Source: Terriglobus roseus
GTDB taxonomy: Bacteria; Acidobacteriota; Terriglobia; Terriglobales; Acidobacteriaceae
Length of the DNA: 64,000 nt
NCBI RefSeq assembly: GCF_900102185.1
Contig: NZ_LT629690.1
Location: forward strand, 1,116,001 to 1,180,000
Direction: 5' to 3'
Position numbers and translations under genes: made by a program. The notes under the pieces are model-generated. The model made no database searches, was not told where the DNA came from, and saw only the letters and a program-made list of their open reading frames with translations. Positions 1 through 9,700 of this stretch are shown piece by piece. Numbering within the stretch: the first letter of the stretch is position 1; every line of letters starts with the position of its first letter.

Positions 1-1458
1 TGCGATGGCCGTATACGTTCCACCGCCAATATCCTGTGTGCCGCACACGACACGCGCCGAACCGTCGGCCAAGAGATCAACTGTTGCTTGCGAGTCGGTT
101 CGTGCTGCAATCCACGTGCAAGCAGCTACACCCCAGCCGATCGTCATGCCTTCGGCATTCTTCATGGAGCCAATGGCTGGATTGCGGCGCGCCCAACCAA
201 ACTTTTCTGCCCCCGTCGTTAGGCACTCTTTCAGGTGACGCGATGAGAAGGGCAGGCCTGTGCTTTCGTCCTTCTCCGGCTCATTCTTAAGCCGCAACTC
301 GACGGGGTCCATTTTCAGTTTGACCGCGAGTTCATCCATCGCTGATTCCAGAGCGTAGAGGCCCGGAACCGCCCCCGGACCGCGCATCGAGGTTGGTGTC
401 CCGACATTGCGACGCGCAAGTCCGCCTGTGACCAAAACGTTCGGGCAGGAATAGATGAAGCCAGTCGCTTCGCCGCAACCTTCGTCGTAGTCGTCTAGCA
501 TACTGGTGTGGTTCACATAGTCCTGCTGGATCGCCGTCATCTTTCCGGTGGTGTCGGCAGCGAGTTGTATCCGCTGATCGATCGCCGGACGATGGCCTAC
601 GCTTTGGAACATCATGCTGCGTGACACCACCAGCTTCACGGGCCGACCTAAATTGCGTGAGCAAGCTGCAGCCAAGAGTGCGTGCGGCCAGGGCCAGAGC
701 TTTCCGCCAAAGCCGGAACCCAGAAACCGAGTGATGACCTGCACGTTTTCAGGAGGCACGCCGAGCATGGCCGCCATCACGTCGCGATGATTGACCACGG
801 CTTGCGAGGTTTCATAGAGCGTGTACTTGCCGTCTTTATAAACCGCGACGGAAGCGTGCAATTCAATCGGATTGTGCGTCTCCGTGGGGATTTTATAAAC
901 GGCGTCGTGAACGACTTGACTGCTCTTGAGAGCATTGGCAGTGTTGCCACGCTTCGTCACTTCAGTTGCCGAAGGTGTCGTCAAAGCGGTACCGAGGAGC
1001 TTGTCTTCGATGCTCAACGATGCCTGGTTATAGCGGACTTTGACCGCTTCGGCAGCTGCCCGTGCCTGTTCTACTGTCTGCGCGACCGCGACCGCTACGT
1101 ATTGACCGTAGTAGCGAACGACCTTGTCCTCTAAAGGAGGCCGTCGTTCATCGACAATCATGCTGAAGCCAGCAGCAGGCGGGGTTCGATACAAAGGTCC
1201 AAGGGTCTCGTGAGAATAGATTGCGATCACACCCGGCATCTTCTCGGCAACGGCTGTATCCATCTCCTGAATCGTGCCACTGCTGATAGTTGCGGTGACG
1301 GGCCACGCGTATAGCAGCTCAGCGAAATGATGATCGGAAGAGTACATCGCCTTGCCGGTGGTCTTGAGGGGGCCGTCAATACGTGGTGTGGCAACACCGA
1401 TTACGCTGCTTTTCGTGATCGGCTGCTGCTGCGGTAGCTGTTCTTTATGTTGTGCCAT
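1..1458 (-). CDS. Molybdopterin-binding large subunit of xanthine dehydrogenase-family oxidoreductase (PaoC-like), partial
   Basis: The frame is open from the ATG at 1458 to the left edge, so the C-terminus lies outside the window. The start reads MAQHKEQLPQQQ and is followed by IGVATPRIDGPLKTTGKAMY, typical of the large Moco subunit of the PaoC/YagR type. FLGSGFGGK and the MRGPGAVPGLYALE stretch are expected substrate- and cofactor-pocket elements. It is the last gene of a three-subunit operon, 14 bases after the FAD subunit. In this family it oxidises aldehydes or N-heterocycles at a Mo cofactor. There is no signal peptide of its own, so co-export with the Tat-bearing small subunit is inferred. 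The substrate is unknown. Confidence 0.93.
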   Translation of the reverse strand, partial: MAQHKEQLPQQQPITKSSVIGVATPRIDGPLKTTGKAMYSSDHHFAELLYAWPVTATISSGTIQEMDTAVAEKMPGVIAIYSHETLGPLYRTPPAAGFSMIVDERRPPLEDKVVRYYGQYVAVAVAQTVEQARAAAEAVKVRYNQASLSIEDKLLGTALTTPSATEVTKRGNTANALKSSQVVHDAVYKIPTETHNPIELHASVAVYKDGKYTLYETSQAVVNHRDVMAAMLGVPPENVQVITRFLGSGFGGKLWPWPHALLAAACSRNLGRPVKLVVSRSMMFQSVGHRPAIDQRIQLAADTTGKMTAIQQDYVNHTSMLDDYDEGCGEATGFIYSCPNVLVTGGLARRNVGTPTSMRGPGAVPGLYALESAMDELAVKLKMDPVELRLKNEPEKDESTGLPFSSRHLKECLTTGAEKFGWARRNPAIGSMKNAEGMTIGWGVAACTWIAARTDSQATVDLLADGSARVVCGTQDIGGGTYTAIA

Positions 1459-1472
1459 CGCTCATCTCCCCG

Positions 1473-2477
1473 TCAGGCCTGCGCCACTGCTTGCGTCAGC
1501 GCATGTGTCAAACAGCGTTTGGCTAACTCGATCTTGAAACCATTTTGAGACTGCGATCTTGCGTTGCGCAGAGCTACGTCCGCAGCGCCACGAAAATTCG
1601 CCGATGTGGGAGACTTGCCTCTCAGAAAATGCTCTGCCTCCGGGCTTCGCCACGGGACTGTTCCAACGCCTCCCAGCGCTACACGGATGAAGTCGATATG
1701 ACCATTCGTCGTTTTCAAAATGACCGCCGCCGAGGAGAGTGCAAATTCATAGGAGGCGCGATCACGCAGCTTGAGATAGTAACCCTTCGACCCAGGTATC
1801 GGAGCGGGAAGAGAGATATAGGTGATCAGATCTCCAGGCTCAAGCACCGTCTCACGATTTGGTGTCGTGCCTGGCAAGAGATAGAACTGCGTAATCGGGA
1901 CTGTCCTGTCGCCTTTGCTACCCGTGATGTGGATGACCGCTTCAAGAGCTGTTAGCGCAACATTCTGATCCGAGGGATTGGTCGCAATGCACTGGTCGCT
2001 GGTGCCGAGTATTGCGAGCATCCGATTATGGCCGCCAATGGCCGGACATCCACTTCCGGGCTCGCGTTTGTTACACCCGAATGCCGTATCGCGGTAATAC
2101 ACACACCGCGTCTTTTGCAGAAGATTGCCAGCAGTCGTCGCCATGTTGCGCAATTGTGTCGACGCCCCACTGAGAATCGCCTGTGACAGGACGGGATACC
2201 GCTGTTTCACGGCGTCATGATTCGCAACCACGCTGTTGCGGGCAAGCGCTCCGATTCTGAGTCCACCATCCGTGAGTGGCTCGACCGTGTCGAGTGGGAG
2301 GTTGTTGATATCAACGAGCTGGCGAGGCGTCTCGACGTTCAGCTTCATGTAGTCAACAAGGTTGGTGCCTCCCGCAATGAAGCGGACCGGAGCACCTTGC
2401 TGCGCAGTCGACGAAGAGGCTTGCGCTTTGACTGCTTCTGGAACCGACCCTGCTGTGATCAAGTCAAATGGGTGCAT
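1473..2477 (-). CDS. FAD-binding medium subunit of xanthine dehydrogenase-family oxidoreductase (PaoB-like)
   Basis: 334 residues starting MHPFDLITAGSVPEAV, the usual start of CO-dehydrogenase-type FAD subunits. The FAD motif is seen as AGGTNLVDYMK (about 35-45) and TTAGNLLQ (114-121). Four cysteines at 125, 135, 144 and 163 (KTRCVYYRD, FGCNK, GSGCP, DQCIA) match the extra Fe4S4 cluster known from PaoB, which separates this group from plain XdhB. It passes electrons between the Moco/Fe-S subunits and an acceptor. It sits between the small and large subunits with 13-14 base gaps, so one transcript is likely. Confidence 0.93.
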   Translation of the reverse strand: MHPFDLITAGSVPEAVKAQASSSTAQQGAPVRFIAGGTNLVDYMKLNVETPRQLVDINNLPLDTVEPLTDGGLRIGALARNSVVANHDAVKQRYPVLSQAILSGASTQLRNMATTAGNLLQKTRCVYYRDTAFGCNKREPGSGCPAIGGHNRMLAILGTSDQCIATNPSDQNVALTALEAVIHITGSKGDRTVPITQFYLLPGTTPNRETVLEPGDLITYISLPAPIPGSKGYYLKLRDRASYEFALSSAAVILKTTNGHIDFIRVALGGVGTVPWRSPEAEHFLRGKSPTSANFRGAADVALRNARSQSQNGFKIELAKRCLTHALTQAVAQA

Positions 2478-2490
2478 GCTCAGCTCCTAA

Positions 2491-3153
2491 TTAGGCAGTA
2501 GCATTACGACGGCAAGCCTGTACGGCAGCCACGATGTTTGGATACGCTCCGCAACGACAGATATTGCCAGAGAGCGCTTCTTTGACATCACTGTCGGCAG
2601 GTCCCCATGATTCACGCAACATCGCAGCTGCGCTCATAATTTGTCCGCTGGTGCAATACCCACACTGATATCCATCGTGTTCAACAAAAGCTGCTTGCAA
2701 TGGATGCAGTTTGTCCGGTGAACCGAGTCCTTCGATCGTTGTGATCTCTTTGTTTTGCTGCATGGCTGCAAACAGAAGACAGCTATTGGCACGCTGGCCG
2801 TTGACATGAATCGTGCAGGCTCCGCATTGGCCATGGTCGCAGCCTTTTTTCGTGCCGGTCAAATGGAGCGTTTCCCGTAGTGTGTCGAGCATCGTCGCAC
2901 GCGGATCGATCTCCACCTTGTGCATCTGGCCATTCACTCGAAGCGTGATCGGAACCGTTCCGGGAATCGAGTTCTCATGGGGCGCTTGCGCTGCCTGTGA
3001 GACAGAATCGACGACGGCTGCGGCGGCGAGAGGTGCTGCAACACCGGCTGTGGCTGTCGCCACTCCGGCAGCGCCTGCTCGCGTGAGGAACGCACGACGG
3101 CTTAATCGTTCGATAGCGGTTAACGGCTTTTGTTCGTCCGAGTGGTCCGACAT
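2491..3153 (-). CDS. Tat-exported 2Fe-2S small subunit (PaoA-like)
   Basis: 220 residues if started at MSDHSDEQ, chosen because GGAGGGG lies just upstream; an in-frame extension to 3222 exists but has no such site. A Tat signal is visible: SRRAFL at 18-23 then an Ala-rich hydrophobic stretch. The ferredoxin-type cluster ligands are C105, C110, C113 and C125. The second cluster ligands are C164, C167, C199 and C201 (QCGYC and ICRCGAYPN). First gene of the operon; the folded heterotrimer should be carried to the periplasm by this signal, as known for PaoABC. Confidence 0.94.
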   Translation of the reverse strand: MSDHSDEQKPLTAIERLSRRAFLTRAGAAGVATATAGVAAPLAAAAVVDSVSQAAQAPHENSIPGTVPITLRVNGQMHKVEIDPRATMLDTLRETLHLTGTKKGCDHGQCGACTIHVNGQRANSCLLFAAMQQNKEITTIEGLGSPDKLHPLQAAFVEHDGYQCGYCTSGQIMSAAAMLRESWGPADSDVKEALSGNICRCGAYPNIVAAVQACRRNATA

Positions 3154-3460
3154 GGTCCCCTCCGTTCGTTTAGCTTGCTCTGTTCCAAGGTTTTCTTGTG
3201 CGCCATACAGCGGCGAATGCAAAGATCTTCAATTCAATATCGCGCTGGCAGTGAGTAACCGCCTTGTGTGACCGTGAGTCTAGCCCCGCTTCCATTCGTT
3301 GGTCTACGCCACTTGCCGAGTTACATCCTTCAAGATCACTCGCACGCACGCTATTTAGATGAATATTCACGCGAAAACGTTCGACAGCGGGACATACAAA
3401 ACGTGACTTCTGGACTGCGTTTGCCATTTCTCGAGAACGAAGCGATCGAGTTCATGGCTA

Positions 3461-3607
3461 ACAGAAGATTGGTCCGCCTCCACGCGCGAGCGTTGCGCAA
3501 ATGGTCAGGAAGTGCTCGACGAATTTCGGGTTCTTGTATCCGCTATGTGTGAGAGGTCGGTGGTATCCCACCCCACGGCCAGGACCACTCGCTAGCTACC
3601 AAAAGAA
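3461..3607 (-). pseudogene. Fragment of an acyl-CoA/fatty-acid desaturase gene
   Basis: Reading the minus strand gives [20 protein letters not shown] then [17 protein letters not shown], which aligns with GVGYHRLLTHRGYKTPKFVE then [17 protein letters not shown] of the intact desaturase at 44 kb. The first histidine box (HRxxTH) survives. An in-frame TAG replaces a Trp codon just upstream, the frame is lost after GGPIF, and the rest of the gene is absent. DNA identity to the 44 kb copy is high over about 140 bases. It is a dead remnant in the promoter-side spacer between the molybdoenzyme operon and the LysR gene. Confidence 0.8.
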
Positions 3608-3677
3608 TATGGAAATACGACAAGTGTTGCTACTGTATTTCCAGTCGCGGCTAGGCCTCCAAGCTTGCGTCCCAGTG

Positions 3678-3720
3678 ATCAGTCCTGACTGATTCCGTCC
3701 TCGACAGTCTCTGACTGTCG
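3678..3720. promoter_or_regulatory. Two tandem palindromes sharing a CAGTC/GACTG core
   Basis: ATCAGTC-CT-GACTGAT at 3678-3693 and CGACAGTC-TCT-GACTGTCG at 3702-3720 are both perfect inverted repeats with the same CAGTC...GACTG core, centres about 25 bases apart (near 2.4 helical turns). They lie in the spacer between lysR and the molybdoenzyme operon, so they may be a double operator. No U-tract follows, so a terminator is less likely. Confidence 0.45.
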
Positions 3721-4022
3721 TACATAGGGAGATAACTACCGAGTTGGTTACGGTGTTGTGGTGTGGGACGGCTTCTATCCAGATGTTAGAACGGCTGTGA
3801 TTTATGCAGATTCCCAGCTGCCGTTCGGGTTTTGTTGGTGCACGAATCTGGTGATGGTCGTTCCTGAGGAAAAAGGCCCGCGTAAATTTGGCCGTTGTCG
3901 CGCCCGATACGTAAAATCCGGCGACGCTCTGTAACGATCAAAGAAGATCCACAAGTTCGCCATCTGTCCGTTCTCCGCCTCTCCTACCGCGCAACGCACG
4001 TTAAAACGGGACGACTGAACGA

Positions 4023-5060
4023 ATGTACGATTGGGCCGAATTCAGGCACTTCCGATACCTTCTCGCAATCCTCGAGAAGGAGGGGTTTCGGGCTGCGGCG
4101 GAAGATCTTCGCACGGCACAACCAAACCTCAGTGTGCAGGCGCGACAGTTTCAAGAGAATGCATCGATTCGCCTCTATCGAAAGACGAAGAGCGGCCGCA
4201 TCCGCATTACAGAAACCGGTATGGCGTTCATGACCCTCGCTCGCTTTCTCCTTGAGACGAGGCAAGAGGTGATTGATACTCTGATGGCGCTCGAACGCGG
4301 TGAACTCGGTTCCTTGCATCTGGGATACACCTCGCTTGCCGATCCGATCTTGTTTCGTGACTTGTGTGCTCTGCAGAAAGAGATTGCTCCCGCTTGTCAG
4401 ATCCGTCTCAGTCACGGCGATACCGTGCAACTCGGCAAGGAAGTGCTGGAGAGAAGTCTGGACGCCGCACTGGTTACGCTGCCCATTGAGCATCCTGACC
4501 TCCGAGTTGAGCTATTGCGAAGTGACCGGTTGGTGTGTTGTCTTCGACGCGACGATCCATTGGCAATAAAGCTGGCGATTAAACCGCACGATCTTCAGGA
4601 ACGGCTGTCAGTCCTGTTCCATCCCGATCGACATCCGGAGGCGCATGAACGTTTGCTGGAACTCTTCACGGATGCCGGTATCCAGATCAGAGAGTACTCG
4701 TGTGCTACGCATCCATCCGAGTTGCAGTCTCTTGTACGAGAGGGATATGGCATCGCCCTACTGCGAGAAGGAACAACTCTCGACGATGCGCTCACCACGC
4801 GTCCGGTTGCGGGAGTCTCGTGGACGGTTGACATGGCCATTATCTATCGCCGCGATACGCATTCCAAGTCTTTGCCGTTACTCGTCAAGAGATTGAAGAG
4901 AAACCTGGGCCTATCGAGAGTGCAAGGCTCTCCGAGTCGGGTCTCAAATGGTCATGCAACATCGACCGCAATGCGGCGGCTTCCGCAACCGGAAAAGACT
5001 GTTTCCACACAGCTGAATCTCCTCGATGCAATGGAAGGGAAGCGCGGCAAATGCGCATGA
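4023..5060 (+). CDS. LysR-family transcriptional regulator
   Basis: 345 residues. The N-terminal winged helix reads FRHFRYLLAILEKEGFRAAAEDL then QPNLSVQARQFQENASIRLYRKTKSGRIRITETG, the LysR HTH signature with a slightly unusual first residue set. From about residue 90 it follows a LysR substrate domain (GSLHLGYTSLADP, LDAALVTLPIEHPDL, LVREGYGIALLREG). A low-complexity tail of about 50 residues follows the fold. It is divergent from the paoABC-like operon 0.9 kb away and immediately upstream of T4SS genes on the same strand. It could control either; the effector cannot be told. Confidence 0.9.
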   Translation: MYDWAEFRHFRYLLAILEKEGFRAAAEDLRTAQPNLSVQARQFQENASIRLYRKTKSGRIRITETGMAFMTLARFLLETRQEVIDTLMALERGELGSLHLGYTSLADPILFRDLCALQKEIAPACQIRLSHGDTVQLGKEVLERSLDAALVTLPIEHPDLRVELLRSDRLVCCLRRDDPLAIKLAIKPHDLQERLSVLFHPDRHPEAHERLLELFTDAGIQIREYSCATHPSELQSLVREGYGIALLREGTTLDDALTTRPVAGVSWTVDMAIIYRRDTHSKSLPLLVKRLKRNLGLSRVQGSPSRVSNGHATSTAMRRLPQPEKTVSTQLNLLDAMEGKRGKCA

Positions 5061-5168
5061 CCGATACGAAGCAGCTATCCCCCGATAGCAAAGACGTATT
5101 GGACGGCATGTCCAGCTCCTCCTAATCTTCAGGCATATCTCGACTGCATGGAGTCGATGGAGGTGCCT

Positions 5169-5537
5169 ATGAATCACAGACTTCGTATCGTTCGTTTCCT
5201 TCACTCACACCGCTTTAGACGACGTATGTTGAGGAACCTTCGTGAGTGTTACCGCACTCTTTTACCCCTTCTCGTTGCTTCCGTATGTGCCGGAATCGCA
5301 CACGCACAAGGAACGATGGATTTCTCCGGCGCGCAGACCTTGATGGGAACGTTCAAAACGTTTGCCATGTATGCCGGGGCAGTTATCTGTTTGGGGGGCT
5401 TGATATTCGCCGGCATTCGCATGATGTCTGGACGATTTCAAGATGCAATTCCTGGTCTCTTTGGTGCGCTCTTTGGCGCCGGTGTGCTCGGCTGGGGAGC
5501 TGGTTGGATTGGCTCGCTCACCGGGCAGCAGATGTAG
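5169..5537 (+). CDS. virB2: TrbC/VirB2-type conjugal pilin subunit
   Basis: About 122 residues from MNHRLRIV, chosen because GGAGGTG sits 5 bases upstream. A long basic leader leads to a signal peptide (LLPLLVASVCAGIAHAQ), then two hydrophobic segments (FAMYAGAVICLGGLIFAGIR and a Gly-rich LFGALFGAGVLGWGAGWIG), the classic layout of VirB2/TrbC prepilin. It would be processed and form the T4SS pilus. A VirB3-like gene begins 14 bases later and a VirB4-like gene follows, confirming the locus type. Confidence 0.8.
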   Translation: MNHRLRIVRFLHSHRFRRRMLRNLRECYRTLLPLLVASVCAGIAHAQGTMDFSGAQTLMGTFKTFAMYAGAVICLGGLIFAGIRMMSGRFQDAIPGLFGALFGAGVLGWGAGWIGSLTGQQM

Positions 5538-5551
5538 GAGGTACATCTGCG

Positions 5552-5815
5552 ATGTCCCGTCGAGGAGAGCCGCAAGCAATCAATCAGGCATTGAACCGTC
5601 CGCGAGCCAAACTCGGTCTGGACCTCACGGCATGGATGGCGATCGTATTCGTCTGCATTACGGTTTTCCTCGTTGGGCTTCGTCTGCTGGCCATGATGGC
5701 ATTTCCCACGTTGGCAATCGCTGCATGGCTCATCATCCGCAAACACCCGAAGATGTTTCAGCTTTGGGGACTCAGCCTCAACCAAAAGAGCTACTATGAC
5801 CCGCGCAAACACTGA
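5552..5815 (+). CDS. virB3: VirB3/TrbD-like T4SS inner-membrane protein
   Basis: 87 residues, starting MSRRGEPQAINQALNRP after a GGAGGTAC site. Two membrane segments (WMAIVFVCITVFLVGLRLLA and MMAFPTLAIAAWLII) precede a basic end KHPKMFQLWGLSLNQ, as in VirB3 proteins that contact VirB4. Its 3' end overlaps the start of virB4 by 20 bases, so translation is coupled. The small size and position are typical of the family; sequence alone would be weak. Confidence 0.75.
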   Translation: MSRRGEPQAINQALNRPRAKLGLDLTAWMAIVFVCITVFLVGLRLLAMMAFPTLAIAAWLIIRKHPKMFQLWGLSLNQKSYYDPRKH

Positions 5816-6779
5816 GCAGATCCGATCGGTTCCATGGTTCGCGAAAGCGGGCGCGGCGTGCAGCATCGTTCCCATTGCACGCTTCGTCAACGACCACATC
5901 TTCGCATTGAAGAGTGGTGGCTACGGATGTCTCTTCTCCCTGTCCGGACTGGACGAAGAAGGACTGACAGATCAAGAGCTGGATTCTCATCTCCGCATGA
6001 TCGAGGGCGCGTTACGTGGCCTACCGGATGGCGCCTGCCTCTACCAATACACGCGTGTGCGTTCTGGGTTCGCTCTCCCGCGACAGAAAACCTATGGCAA
6101 TCCCGTCACACAGGCCTTCGTAGATGACCGTCTCCATTTCCTCGAGACGTCAGCAAGCTTCCGTCGTATCGACCTGCACTGGTGCCTGACATTGGAGCCA
6201 CCTACGGCGGGATCTTTCAAGCACAAGCCACCGGAACATGCCGGAGTCACTTCGCGCATGCTGGTTGAGCTCGAAAAATCCGCGAGCCTCCTTGTTGGCA
6301 ATCTCACCAGCCTGATTGGATTGTGTGGGCTCGACAAACAACAGGCGTTCCAGTTTTTCAGCTATCTCTTCAACCTTGAAGATTGGGCTGAACCATCACA
6401 ACTCACATCCGGTCTCGGAGTTGATCGGAACATCGTACAGAGTGCCGTTTCCTGGGAGAACGATCACCTGCGCGTTGGGAAGCGCTTCGTGCAGATGTAT
6501 TCGCTGAAAACCACACCCGAAGCCTCACGACCCTGCCTGTTCTCGAGCCTGCTAGGACTCGACTGTGACAGCATCCTTTGTTCGACCTGGCGGCCGAAGT
6601 CTTCGGCGACTGCCCGCCATGAGATTGACCAACAGGAGAAGTTCATCAGCTTCTTCAAAGTGGGCGTGTTGTCTCGCGTGATGGCCGGCAGAGACACAGC
6701 CTCGCTTGACACAGGAGCCGGGGCGAAGGCCGCGACCGAGACTTGTCATAAACACTCGCTGCGGGAATACTCAGCGTGA
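5796..6779 (+). pseudogene. virB4: Truncated VirB4/TrbE-type T4SS ATPase (N-terminal part only)
   Basis: 327 codons are open, of which roughly the first 315 read as the N-terminal half of VirB4 (start MTRANTEQIRSVPWFAKAG, then DHIFALKSGGYGCLFSLSGL, down to FFKVGVLSRVMAGRDTASLD). Full proteins of this group run to about 800-900 residues; the Walker A and B ATPase half is missing. Around 6740 the sequence switches to the antisense of the kinase gene from the other strand and the frame ends at 6779. No virB5-virB10 gene follows, so the secretion system cannot work from this locus. Confidence 0.85.
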
Positions 6780-9700
6780 TCTCAGTACCGACACTCAATT
6801 CGCTCCACACCTCTAATGTTCCACCCACAAGTTTTGCGCGTTCGCGCATACCATGCAAGCCCCAATGGCCAAGGCGATGGTCAGGAGTTAAGAGAGAAGG
6901 ATCGATCCCCATCCCATCATCTCCGACTCGGACTCTTAGAAATTGCCTGTCGTAACGGATTTCGATTTCAATCCTACGTGCATTGGCATGCCGGATCGAA
7001 TTCCGCACGGCCTCTGCGATAATCCGATACACCTCGTCGCGTACTACCGGATTCATAGGTATGGGAGTACCTTCTGTTTGCACACGAACTTCGGGCTCTT
7101 GTTCGGCGGGTGAGCCGCTTAGGGTTAACCTTGCGAAATTGCTTACGGCTTGTTCGAGGTTGCTAGCAGACGATCCTGCGGACCTCAATTCATTTAGCGT
7201 GTCTCTGCCTTCCGTGATTGCCTGCGCGGTTTGGTCGATTGTTCTTTCCAGACGGAGTCTCGCTTCCTCCGGTTGTGTCGAGAAAACATTGAGGACAGTC
7301 TGTAGACGGAGAAGCAACGCGTGCAAGCTCTGGAGCAATGTATCGTGGAGATCTCGCGCAATCCGCGTCCTCTCATCGACCTGTGCCTCGATTCGGATGT
7401 TGACCTGATCTGCGAGTTGGCGCATCCGATAGCCGTATGCAGCCCAAATTATCAAAAGCGCTAACAGCACGTATGAGGTCCGAAACCATGCCGTATTCCA
7501 CCAGGGGGGCAGGATGACAATTTCAAGCTCCGCCCCTGGGTCGCTCCATGCGCTGCTATTTGTGGCCCCTTGCACCCGAAAGTGATACGTCTTCGCGGAA
7601 AGGTTTGTGTACGTCACGGAGCGATTGTCGCTACCAACCTCATTCCATAAGGTGTCCAGGCCCTCAAGCTTGTAGCGATAACGATTGGTCAGCGAGTTCG
7701 AATAGGCGAGAGCAGCGAATGTCAATGTGAACGGAGTCTGCTTGTGAGTGAGCGTAATTTTCGACGTGTACGAAATGGCTTGAGGCAACGTAACGGGAGT
7801 GCTCACGTTGCCTAGCAACCTCAAATCCGTAATCACTGTGGGGGGAGCATAGTTACTGTCGGGAATCGCTTCGGGGAGAAAGGTAGTTGCTCCATTGAAT
7901 CCCGCAAAAAACATCTGTCCGCGCATGGTGCGCAGGCAGTCGCCTCCATTCGCCATCTCTGGTCCAGGAAGTCCATCTGCAGCTGAAAAGTTACGGAACG
8001 TTTCTGTTCGCGGATCAAAGCTAGGGATCCCTCTCGTTGTCCCCATCCAAAGCTTCCCGCGAGAGTCCTCAGTAATGCAGGCGATCGAACTGCTCGCCAT
8101 TCCATTTCGTCCGTCATAAACAGTAAAACGCTTAGTCGCCGGGTCGAACTTATTGAGGCCATTTACGGTGGCGACCCACATCACACCGTCGTGTGCGAAA
8201 ACGATCGAATAAACGATGCTATCGCTCAAGCTTCCCGGAGCGTCACCGCTATTGAAGATCGTGAACTGCGCGGTCTTCGGATTGAAATGTTGCAAGCCAA
8301 AACCGTTTGTCCCAAGCCAGAGTTCATGTTGGGGATCCTCAGCCAGCGTCAAATAGATTTGCTCTCGAGCATGTGGATCGGCTTTGAACGTAGTGAAGCG
8401 CTCCGTTCGCATATCGAAGCGGTCAAAGCCATCGTAGGTCGCAGCCCATAACGTGCCGTCGTGAGCCACCAACAATCGATCAACCACGTTATTGCTTAGT
8501 GAGGTCGGGTCATTCTCCCTGTGTCGATAGCTCTTCCAATTGCCATTTTTGGGATCAAGGCGGAAAAGACCGTTGTTGGATGTGCCAGCCCAAATGAATC
8601 CATCATGATCTTCAACAACACTGATGACCTCGAAAATGACGCCAGGTTTGACTCCTGTGAATGCGGTTCTCTTGCCCGAAGGATCAATGCGGTACAGGGC
8701 TTCGGCTGTTCCGATCCATAGGTTCTGGTGACTGTCCTCGTAGAAACAGCCTGCTCCATTTTGCTTTGGGACCAGAGGGTGGAAGGGAAGCGGAACAGGA
8801 GAGAAGCGCTGTAGTCCACTGCCAGGAAGTCCGGCCCAAATGCTTCCATCGCGATCTTCGAATAACGCGATGACGTTGTTTTCTGCGAGGCTGGTGGCAT
8901 CGTCTGGCTTGTGTGTGTAACTGAGGAACCGGTTGTGTTCACGATCCAACTTCAGAAGTCCAGATCCCTGTTTCGCCAGCCAGAGGTTTCCATGTCTGTC
9001 TTCCAACATTGCGTCGACACCGCTGTAGTCTGTGCTCGACGTGTCTCCTGGTCGAAATGTGTAGTAGGTAAGGACATTGTGTTCGCGATCAAATTTCGCC
9101 AGCCCATTCCCCGTTCCATAGATAATCCAGAAGCCACCCATGTGATCTTCATAGAACGAGAGATCGCGGGACGCAGTATGAAGAGGGATGGATAGCTTTA
9201 TGTGCCCGGTTGCACGATCCAGTTCATACATGCCATAGGGTTCTCCAACCCAGAACCTACCGGTTTTGTCTTCTCCAGCGGCGACCACGTGATTGTCCGG
9301 GAGACTCTCAGGATCACTAGGATCGTGGGCGTAGATACGAATCGAGCCGTTCTTTGGATCAAGCCGATACAAGCCGCGGTCGGTTGAGAACCACAGCAAT
9401 CCGTCATGATCCTGCGTGATCTGCTTCACTTTAGGAACGGGAAAGTGTGTGAATGTCTCTGTCTTTGGATTGAAGCGATCTACGGATTGCTCGCAGCCCA
9501 GCCAAAGCATGCCCTCACGATCTTTGAACAGCGCTTCGACTCGAACGCCACCTACGCTGTTCGTGTTCCCCCTTTCGTGCATATAGACCTTGAAGCTGTA
9601 GCCGTCGAAGCGGTTCAGGCCAAAGAATGTGGTGAACCACATGAACCCTTGATCGTCCTGAACGATATTGGTGACCCGGATCTGCGAAAGGCCTTGGGCC

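Noticed and set aside
682-1134. 150-codon plus-strand ORF
   Set aside because: Antisense of the molybdoenzyme large subunit, whose frame is clearly coding.
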